Source: an uncultured Gemmataceae bacterium (GTDB taxonomy: Bacteria > Planctomycetota > Planctomycetia > Gemmatales > Gemmataceae). Taken from it: a stretch of 10,647 nucleotides of DNA. Made by a program: the position numbers and the translations under genes. Positions 1 through 6,200 of this stretch are shown here, one piece after another. The notes beneath the pieces are model-generated. The model was not told the origin of the DNA, searched no databases, and saw nothing but the letters and a program-made list of their open reading frames with translations. The DNA is taken from contig CAKZUU010000057.1 in the NCBI GenBank assembly GCA_937922175.1, positions 1 to 10,647 of the forward strand, read 5' to 3'. Within the stretch, counting starts at the first letter, position 1. Every line of letters starts with the position of its first letter.

Positions 1-337
1 TGTTGATGGGTTTGGTCAACAAATCGTGGGTGCCGACATCGACGGCACGTTCGACATCGCTAGGCTGATCCAAGGCCGTCACCATCAGGACGCCGATTGT
101 CCGGGTGGTCGGATCACTGCGAATTCGCTTGCAGACTTCAAAGCCGCTGATCCGGGGCATCATCACATCCAAGAGGACGACGTCCGGCTTCCATTCGCGA
201 AGGATCTGAAGCGCGGACTCGCCATCCATCGCGACGCGGACATCGTAGCCGGCGTCGCTGACATAAGCCTCTAGCAGCTCCGCCCCTTGCAGGTTGTCTT
301 CTGCAATGAGGATGCGCCCGCGGGAATGCTCGCTCAT
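1..337 (-). CDS. Response regulator receiver domain protein, 3' end outside window
   Basis: The leftward reading gives 112 residues beginning MSEHSRGRILIAEDN, an almost complete CheY-like receiver domain that accepts phosphate from a sensor histidine kinase. Visible landmarks are the acidic pair E13-D14, the phospho-acceptor D57 in VVLLDVMMP, the switch threonine T87 in VMVTAL-type context (MVTAL), and the conserved lysine K109 in LLTKP. The usual GADD before LTKP reads GTHD here, a mild oddity. The gene runs off the left edge just after the receiver lysine, so an output domain may or may not follow; I cannot tell whether it is a stand-alone receiver, a DNA-binding regulator or part of a hybrid kinase. 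The start at 335-337 was chosen because the receiver fold begins about seven residues in. There is no ribosome-binding site upstream, but a perfect TATAAT lies 6 nt before the ATG. It diverges from the pyrimidine salvage cluster; no functional link is visible. Confidence 0.93.
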   Translation of the reverse strand, partial: MSEHSRGRILIAEDNLQGAELLEAYVSDAGYDVRVAMDGESALQILREWKPDVVLLDVMMPRISGFEVCKRIRSDPTTRTIGVLMVTALDQPSDVERAVDVGTHDLLTKPIN

Positions 338-343
338 GCGGGA

Positions 344-349
344 ATTATA
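344..349 (-). promoter_or_regulatory. Candidate -10 element of a leaderless promoter for the response regulator gene
   Basis: The minus strand reads TATAAT, a perfect sigma-70-type -10 hexamer, with 6 nt (TCCCGC) between it and the ATG at 337. A start of transcription about 7 nt after the hexamer would fall on the A of the start codon. No -35 hexamer is found at 16-18 bp spacing, and there is no extended -10 TG. Assignment is by motif only. Confidence 0.45.
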
Positions 350-423
350 TGGAATGCGGACATCAGCCGAGCGCTCGCCCTCAACTCCGATGACCGGATC
401 GAACCTCGCATCGAACCCGCTGC

Positions 424-452
424 TTGACCTCGCCGTCGTTCACGACCATGAT
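424..452 (+). promoter_or_regulatory. Candidate leaderless promoter of the pyrimidine salvage cluster
   Basis: TTGACC (424-429, five of six to TTGACA) is followed after exactly 17 bp by CATGAT (447-452, four of six to TATAAT). Six nucleotides then separate the hexamer from the ATG at 459, so transcription would start on or very near the start codon. This agrees with the absence of any purine-rich ribosome-binding site before 459. Assignment is by motif and spacing only. Confidence 0.45.
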
Positions 453-458
453 ACCGCT

Positions 459-1763
459 ATGCGAGCCGTCGATGTGATCCGAAAAAAGCGAGATGGGGAA
501 GCCCTCAGTGCATCGGAGATCGCTGCCTTCGTCGAGGCGGCGACGAGGGGTCATTGGCCGGACTACCAACTGTCGGCCCTGCTCATGGCGATCTTCTGCC
601 GCGGGATGAATTCGGAGGAAACGACCCATCTCACCTCGTGCATGACGCGCTCGGGGCAGATCCTTCGCCACGATGAGATTCCCGGCCCCAAAGGTGACAA
701 GCACAGCACGGGCGGAGTGAGCGACTCCACATCACTCGTCTTGGTGCCCGTGGCAGCCGAGTGTGGCGTGATCGTGCCCATGATGTCGGGTCGAGCCTTG
801 GGTCACACGGGAGGCACGCTCGACAAGCTCGACGCGATACCCGGCTTTCGCACGCAACTCACCGTCCCGGAAATGAAGAGCGCCTTGCGCCAAGTGGGTG
901 CCGTCATGATCGGTCAGACCGCCGAGGTCGCACCGGCCGACCGCAAGTTGTATGCCCTGCGCGACGTCACCGCGACCGTGGAATGCATTCCGCTGATCGC
1001 CGCTTCGATTATGAGCAAGAAACTCGCCGAGGGCATCGAATCTTTGGTCCTCGATGTCAAATTTGGCGGCGGCGCTTTCATCAAAGACCTGCCACGATCG
1101 CGGCAACTGGCCGAGGCGATGGTGGCGATCGGCAAAGCTCACGGTGTCCGCACCCAGGCGGTTTTAACGGCGATGGATGCCCCCTTGGGCAACGCGATCG
1201 GGAATTCGTTGGAGGTAATCGAATGTTTGGAAGTGTTGCGGGGCCAAGGACCGCGCGACCTGACCGAGTTGTCACTCGATCTGGCCGCGAGGCTGGTTTT
1301 TCGGGCCGGCGTGACGCGCAGCTTGCCCGAAGCACACCAGCGAGTGCGGCAGGTGTGGCAATCGGGGGCAGCTCTGGAGCGGTGGCGTCGGATCGTGGAG
1401 CAACAAGGCGGTGATCCGCATTATCTCGATGACCCATTCCGTCTGCCGAGGGCCCCGGTTCGTCGGACGGTGAAAGCGGAGCGCGAAGGGTATGTCACAT
1501 CGATTTTCGCCGAGCCGTTAGGTGTGGCCGCCATGCGCTTGGGGGCGGGTCGCCAACGAGCGGAGGATACCGTCGATCATGGCGTCGGGATCCGTTTGGC
1601 AGTGCGTGTCGGTGAGGAAGTGAAGATCGGAGATCGTCTCGCCGAGATCTGGGCCCGCTCCGAGCAGGACGCGTGCGAGGCGGCTCACGTCGTTCTTCGG
1701 TCGTGCCGAATCGACGAGTCTCCGGCGATATCAATGCCCGTCATTCGTGACACCATCGACTGA
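459..1763 (+). CDS. deoA: Pyrimidine-nucleoside (thymidine) phosphorylase
   Basis: A 434-residue cytosolic enzyme that splits uridine, thymidine or deoxyuridine with phosphate into base plus (deoxy)ribose-1-phosphate. An N-terminal helical domain (about 1-65; MRAVDVIRKKRDG) precedes the large phosphate-binding domain with KHSTGG (K81, S83, T84), the family signature SGRALGHTGGTLDKLDAIPG (about 110-129) and the base-binding residues R168, S183 and K187. A C-terminal PYNP_C domain contains LGAGR and DHGVGI. With the start at 459 the residue numbers match those I know for Bacillus/Geobacillus pyrimidine-nucleoside phosphorylase, and the length is usual (433-440). The frame is open upstream to ATGs at 390 and 294, but those would add residues the family lacks and would overlap the divergent promoter. 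It is first in a cluster with cdd (35 nt away) and upp. That context favours the broad-specificity enzyme (Pdp type) over a thymidine-only DeoA; sequence alone does not settle this. Confidence 0.95.
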   Translation: MRAVDVIRKKRDGEALSASEIAAFVEAATRGHWPDYQLSALLMAIFCRGMNSEETTHLTSCMTRSGQILRHDEIPGPKGDKHSTGGVSDSTSLVLVPVAAECGVIVPMMSGRALGHTGGTLDKLDAIPGFRTQLTVPEMKSALRQVGAVMIGQTAEVAPADRKLYALRDVTATVECIPLIAASIMSKKLAEGIESLVLDVKFGGGAFIKDLPRSRQLAEAMVAIGKAHGVRTQAVLTAMDAPLGNAIGNSLEVIECLEVLRGQGPRDLTELSLDLAARLVFRAGVTRSLPEAHQRVRQVWQSGAALERWRRIVEQQGGDPHYLDDPFRLPRAPVRRTVKAEREGYVTSIFAEPLGVAAMRLGAGRQRAEDTVDHGVGIRLAVRVGEEVKIGDRLAEIWARSEQDACEAAHVVLRSCRIDESPAISMPVIRDTID

Positions 1764-1772
1764 GGGGCGCCG

Positions 1773-1787
1773 CGACAACTTTTGTCG
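1773..1787 (+). promoter_or_regulatory. Small hairpin abutting the cdd ribosome-binding site
   Basis: CGACAA (1773-1778) and TTGTCG (1782-1787) form a 6-bp perfect stem with a 3-nt loop. The last stem base is the first G of the GGGAGG ribosome-binding site (1787-1792). It lies in the 35-nt space between deoA and cdd and has no T tract, so it is not an intrinsic terminator. It might tune cdd translation or limit 3' decay; this is inference. Confidence 0.35.
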
Positions 1788-1798
1788 GGAGGTTCGAC

Positions 1799-2182
1799 TT
1801 GGATCTCTTAGATGCCGCGCGACATGCTCGAGAGTTTGCCGTGGCGGACTACTCTCATTTCAAAGTGGGCGCGGCGATTGAAGCGGCTGACGGCCAAGTT
1901 TTTACCGGCTGCAATGTCGAGAACGCCACCTTTGGCCTGACAGTCTGCGCGGAGCGAGTGGCCTTGTTGAAGGCACTGTCCGAAGGAGTCCGCGGGTTTC
2001 GGCGGGTGGCGGTCGTTGCGGATACCGCCGAACCGACACCACCCTGCGGTGCTTGCCGTCAGTTACTTTGGGAGTTTGGCGGCGATCTTGAGGTCATCCT
2101 CGGAAATCTGGAGCGGGAAACGAGTCGGCACTGCCTCAGCGACCTGTTCCCCTATCCTTTTGATTCGCGACTGCTCCGCTAA
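1799..2182 (+). CDS. cdd: Cytidine deaminase, homotetrameric zinc type
   Basis: A 127-residue enzyme that hydrolytically deaminates cytidine and deoxycytidine to uridine and deoxyuridine. The zinc site is complete: C50-A51-E52 (E52 the catalytic proton shuttle) and P82-C83-G84-A85-C86. The C50 to C83 spacing of 33 is the same as in the Bacillus enzyme. Substrate-site residues N39, E41 and N42 sit in GCNVENATFG, and the C-terminal DLFPYPF corresponds to the usual LLP-x-x-F. Length is typical of the short tetrameric class (about 125-136). It starts at TTG, chosen because a strong GGGAGG (1787-1792) stands 6 nt upstream and the fold begins within ten residues. It lies 35 nt after deoA and 16 nt before upp, so it is very probably co-transcribed. 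Its product uridine is the substrate of the upstream phosphorylase. Nothing essential is missing. Confidence 0.95.
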   Translation: MDLLDAARHAREFAVADYSHFKVGAAIEAADGQVFTGCNVENATFGLTVCAERVALLKALSEGVRGFRRVAVVADTAEPTPPCGACRQLLWEFGGDLEVILGNLERETSRHCLSDLFPYPFDSRLLR

Positions 2183-2198
2183 GAGAAAGGACCCGACC

Positions 2199-2903
2199 AT
2201 GACGGAGATGGTGAACGTCTTGCGGCATCCGTTGGTGCAGGTGAAGATGACTCGGCTCCGTGACAACTCCACCAGCCCGAAGGAGTTCCGCGAATTGGTC
2301 GCCGACCTGGCCCGACTGCTCTTTATCGAAGCCTCCCGCGATTTGCGCCTGGTTCCAACCCATGTCCGGTCTCCCTTAGCAGACACCGAAGGTCAACTTC
2401 TGGGAGAGCGGATCGGCTTATTCCCGATTCTTCGGGCGGGTTTGGGCATGGCAAACGCTATCCTCGACTTCGTGCCCAGCGCGGAGGTCTGGCATCTGGG
2501 ACTGTACCGTGATCACCACTCGCTGGAGCCTGTCGAGTATTACAACAAATTGCCGCCGCAACTGAAACTTGATCGCGCGATTGTGGTCGACCCGATGTTG
2601 GCAACGGGGGGATCCGCCTCGGCCGTCGTTGAAATCCTGAAGCGTCGAGAAGTGCCACGAATTCAATTCATCGCGTTGATCGCGGCTCCTGAAGGTGTGG
2701 AGCGGATGCGGCGGGCCTTCCCCGATGTGCCCCTCTATCTCGCTGCCTTGGACAGTCACTTGAATTCGTCGGGGTACATCGTTCCGGGGTTGGGCGACGC
2801 GGGAGACCGCCAATTCGGCACGGGAACCCCCAACGTTGAGTCGTCTGCTGAACAATTCTGTAAACAGGATCGTAGCCCATCGTTTCGGTTCGGCAACATT
2901 TGA
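2199..2903 (+). CDS. upp: Uracil phosphoribosyltransferase with a C-terminal tail
   Basis: A 234-residue enzyme joining uracil to PRPP to make UMP, the last salvage step of this cluster. The phosphoribosyl-binding loop AIVVDPMLATGGSA is at about 127-140 (D131, T136-G137-G138). The flexible uracil loop and the family C-terminal block GYIVPGLGDAGDRQFGT end at residue 208, where the usual 208-209-residue protein stops. Here 26 more residues follow (GTPNVESSAEQF onward), with no recognisable domain. The ATG at 2199 was chosen because AGAAAGGA lies 7 nt upstream and MTEMVNVLRHPLVQ is the canonical N-terminus; the frame is open further upstream, but that part overlaps cdd. It follows the cdd stop by 16 nt. 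The tail could be natural or come from loss of the ancestral stop. A stop exists in another frame at 2837-2839, close to the expected end, so a 1-nt indel is possible. Family assignment is secure. Confidence 0.95.
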   Translation: MTEMVNVLRHPLVQVKMTRLRDNSTSPKEFRELVADLARLLFIEASRDLRLVPTHVRSPLADTEGQLLGERIGLFPILRAGLGMANAILDFVPSAEVWHLGLYRDHHSLEPVEYYNKLPPQLKLDRAIVVDPMLATGGSASAVVEILKRREVPRIQFIALIAAPEGVERMRRAFPDVPLYLAALDSHLNSSGYIVPGLGDAGDRQFGTGTPNVESSAEQFCKQDRSPSFRFGNI

Positions 2904-2933
2904 CGATTTTGCCGAAATTTCCCATTTTTCGGC
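2889..2933 (+). terminator. Two overlapping, mutually exclusive hairpins at the end of upp
   Basis: Stem 1 is TTCGGCAA (2889-2896) with TTGCCGAA (2909-2916), 8 bp perfect with a 12-nt loop; it includes the last upp codons and its loop holds the stop. Stem 2 is GCCGAAA (2911-2917) with TTTCGGC (2927-2933), 7 bp perfect with a 9-nt loop. The central GCCGAA belongs to both, so only one can form. Neither is followed by a run of T, so a standard intrinsic terminator is not supported; this may be a weak or factor-dependent 3' end. Confidence 0.4.
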
Positions 2934-3191
2934 TTGAGACCAGCATTCTGCCGTCTTAACTTAAAGCTACCTAACGCTCATCGATTTCGGGAGCTTTCGT
3001 GACGGCATGACCGTCAAAATTGGCAGAGACGGAAAAGCGCGTGGTGTCGGAGATAATCGCTTGGTTCAATTTTCGAGTTGTGGCTGGTTCAGGAAGGCTG
3101 CCCGACGCTGCAAAAAACCTCGACGCGCTCCTGTCTCAAGTGGTTTCGATTCGTCCCGAGGGCGAGTATTGGCCCGCCAAAGCAACTCAAT

Positions 3192-3215
3192 GTCGATGAT
3201 CGCTCCGATATCGAC
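3192..3215 (+). repeat. Compact bulged hairpin upstream of the modular protein gene
   Basis: GTCGAT (3192-3197), an unpaired G, ATCG (3199-3202), loop CTC, CGAT (3206-3209), ATCGAC (3210-3215). All ten pairs are Watson-Crick, with a single-base bulge and a 3-nt loop. No T run follows. It could be a leader-RNA structure or an operator-like dyad; sequence alone cannot separate these. Confidence 0.4.
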
Positions 3216-3289
3216 GGACCACCGATTTAGTACATGTATCGTAACTTGATGCTTTGAAATTAGTTCGGGAGCAAAACGAATTTGAAATT

Positions 3290-3294
3290 GGGAG
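3290..3294 (+). promoter_or_regulatory. Ribosome-binding site deciding the ATG start at 3300
   Basis: GGGAG lies 5 nt before the ATG at 3300. A competing TTG at 3282 in the same frame would add six residues (MKLGVA) and depends on a GGGAG at 3267-3271, 10 nt upstream. The ATG with the closer site is preferred, and it places the basic N-terminal motif in its usual position. Confidence 0.6.
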
Positions 3295-3299
3295 TTGCC

Positions 3300-6200
3300 A
3301 TGAGCAGTATCCCCCTCGACTGCTGGCAGACCGCGTTTCGTCCGAATCGTCAGCGTCCCAGACGCTCGGCAAAATCGCGAATTCAAGTCGAACACTTAGA
3401 GGCCCGCGAGAACCCGGTATCGTTTCTGCCGTCGGAAATTTCGGGCCGTGTTTTTGTTGATTGCAACCTGAATCAAGTTTTTGACCCCGCGGTGGATCGC
3501 CCGCTTGCCGGCGTCACGATCACGTTGACCGGCAACACGGCTTTTAATCAGCCCGTGACCGTCACCACGACCACGGCGGCGGACGGCACGTATTTATTCA
3601 ATTCTCTTCTCCCGGGCAAATACGCCGTAACTCAGACCCAACCAGCCGATTATTTTGATGGTCCAGACGTTTTAGGCACCATCGTTGTCGGGCCCGATCA
3701 CACGCCGGCCCCCCCGGCGAATTATGGGAGCCTGGAGAACGACCGCTTCTTTGACATCGTCGTCGAGAATGGCAACAGCCGTGGTCGAGAGTACAACTTC
3801 ATTGAGTATGTTAAAAACTCCCTCAGCGGCACCGTCTTCCTCGATCTGAACGACAGCGGCGTTCAAGACGCCGGCGAACCGGGAATCGCGGGTGCACAAC
3901 TGGTTCTGATAGGTACCAATGATTTAGGCGCAGCAATTAATCAGACCGTCATCTCGGCCTCGGACGGAACCTACAGTTTCAACAACCTGCGACCGGGTGT
4001 TTACTCCATCACCGAGACGACACCGCCCGGCTTTCTCGACGGTAAGGACGCGGTTGGTACGACCAACGGCAAAATCAACGGCAAGCTCGATGGGAATGAT
4101 CGCATCGTCGACATCAATCTCGGCGGTTGTGTTTCTGGTGTCGGCTACAACTTCGGCGAGATTCAACGAGTTGGGGAAGGGAACAGCATCTCCGGCTACG
4201 TCTGGGTCGATTGCGATCAGGACGGTGTCATCGACAGCAATGAACGACGCCTCTCGGGTGTGACCATCACTCTGGACGCGCCGAACTTTGGCGTGTTCGT
4301 GACGACGACCGATGCCAATGGGCGGTACGAATTCACGAACTTGCCGGCGGGGACGTACAACATCCGTCAGGTCTTGGATGAGTCGACGTTGGGTCTGTTC
4401 GACAGCAAGGATTATCTGGGCACTCCCTACAGTGCTGTTGTCGGCGACGATGAATTCACACAGGTTGTGATTCCTACCGGCACAGGGCAGGTCGGTGTGA
4501 ATTACAACTTCTCCGAACTGGAGCCTTCCTCGTTGGCGGGCGTGGTCTTTTATGATGTGAATGGGGATGGCATCCAAGACGCCGGCGAAGTCGGTATTCC
4601 CGGGGTTCAACTCATCCTCAGCGGGGCCAATGATCTCGGGCAAGCGGTCAACCAGACCGTGACCACCGACGCCAATGGCGCCTATCGCTTTGACAAGCTC
4701 CGTCCGGGAGTTTATCGCATCGACGAGGTGCAGCCGGCGGGTTGGGAAACGACCAAGAATAGCGCTGGTCAGGTCTCTCGCGACGGTGGCACCCCCGAAA
4801 CTCGCGGGAGCGTCATCGGCGATTCGATCGCGAATATCAATATGGCCGGTTGCGAAACGGGGGTGAATTTCAATTTTGGCGAACGAAAGATTGAGACTCC
4901 GCGAATCAACAACAGCATCTCGGGTCACGTCTACCACGACGTGAACAACAACGGCGTCCGCGAGGCGGGAGAGCAGGGCATCCCCGGTGCCACCATCGTC
5001 TTGCAGGGGACCTTGTTCAACGGCGGCTCCGTGGGCCTCGTCACCACCACCGATGCGACGGGCAAGTACGTCTTCAATGACCTCCAGCCCGGTCAATACA
5101 CGATCTTGGAAATTCAGCCGCCGGGCTACCTCGATGGGAAAGATGCACCCGGCACGCCGTTCGGGGGAACCGCCGCGGTCGGCGTGGGGCAAGATAAACT
5201 CTCCAGCATCGTCATTCCGACGACGGCGAATGGCGTTCAAGGCATCGAGTATAACTTCGGCGAAGTCGGCGCGAGCATCTCCGGCCATATCTTCGAGGAT
5301 TTGAACGACAACGGAGTCCGTGATGCCGGCGAACCGCTGATCACCTCCCCCGTCACGATTACCTTGACGGGCGTGGATGATACGGGCGCTTCCGTTACTC
5401 GCACCGTGGTCACGACCACGGGACAATACAAAATCGATCAATTGCGGCCGGGGCAGTACACGCTGACCGAGAGTCAACCAGCGGACTACCTCGACGGGAA
5501 AGATGCGGTGGGCACACCGTTTGGCGGAGCGCTGAGTGCTCCCGATAGCATCACGAACATCGTCGTCGGCGGGGCGGGCGCGGGCGTCAATTACGATTTT
5601 GGCGAGCGAAAGGTCACTCAGACCCTCCACAGTGTCAGCGGCTATGTGTTCGAGGACTGCAATCTCAATGGCCAACGCGATGCCACCGAGGAGGGGTTGG
5701 CCGGTGTCACCATCACCCTGGAGGGGACCACACGGGGTGCGAACCCGCAACCGATCTTCCGCCAAACCACGACGGATGCCAACGGAAAGTATCTGTTCAG
5801 CGACCTGCCGGCGGGAGATTATGTCATCCGTGAGATTCAGCCTGTGGGCTACCTCGACGGTCCCGACTTCGCGGGAACGCCCTTCGGCGGACAGGCCGAT
5901 CCGAACATCGGGCAGGACCGGATTGCTAATGTCAGCATTCCGGATAGCCCCGTGTCTGTGGCGGGAGTGGAATACAACTTCGTCGAGTACAAGGGCCAAC
6001 TCTCAGGTTTCGTCTATCAGGATGCGAACGACAACGGCCAATTCGAGGCCGGCGAACTGCCGATCGCCGGGGTGACGATCACCCTCACCGGTGTCAACGA
6101 CCTCAACCAAACGGTCACCCTGACAGCCGTCACCGATGCGACCGGAAAGTATCTGTTCAGCGGCCTCCGACCCGGTAACTATACGTTGACCGAGACGCAA

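Larger units (their letters stand above)
2904..3299. other. Gene-free interval with several inverted repeats
   Basis: I see no convincing gene in these 396 bp. The one short rightward frame (3007-3249) has no ribosome-binding site and a composition unlike a folded protein. It does hold symmetric elements: TGACGG/CCGTCA (3000-3005 and 3011-3016), AAAGCT/AGCTTT (2963-2968 and 2992-2997), a bulged 10-bp hairpin at 3192-3215, the palindrome TACATGTA (3231-3238), and TTTGAAATT repeated at 3253 and 3281. The local AT content rises toward the following gene, which fits a promoter and leader region, but no -35/-10 pair is good enough to name. Confidence 0.6.

Noticed and set aside
26..274. Rightward frame opposite the receiver gene
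   Set aside because: It is the antisense of a clear receiver domain with all catalytic landmarks on the minus strand.
294..458. Upstream extension of the deoA frame to ATGs at 294 or 390
   Set aside because: The added residues are absent from the family, lack a ribosome-binding site, and would run through the divergent promoter and the start of the receiver gene. Active-site numbering fits the start at 459.
3007..3249. An 80-codon rightward frame in the gap before the modular protein gene
   Set aside because: No ribosome-binding site, arginine/serine-rich text without hydrophobic pattern, and it overlaps several inverted repeats. Not supportable as a gene.
3924..5999. A 691-codon open frame on the minus strand opposite the modular protein
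   Set aside because: It is the mirror of the repeated, codon-biased modules on the plus strand: the same spacing recurs in its sequence, there is no recognisable domain or ribosome-binding site, and the plus-strand protein is clearly real. Long antisense frames are expected opposite GC-rich repeats.
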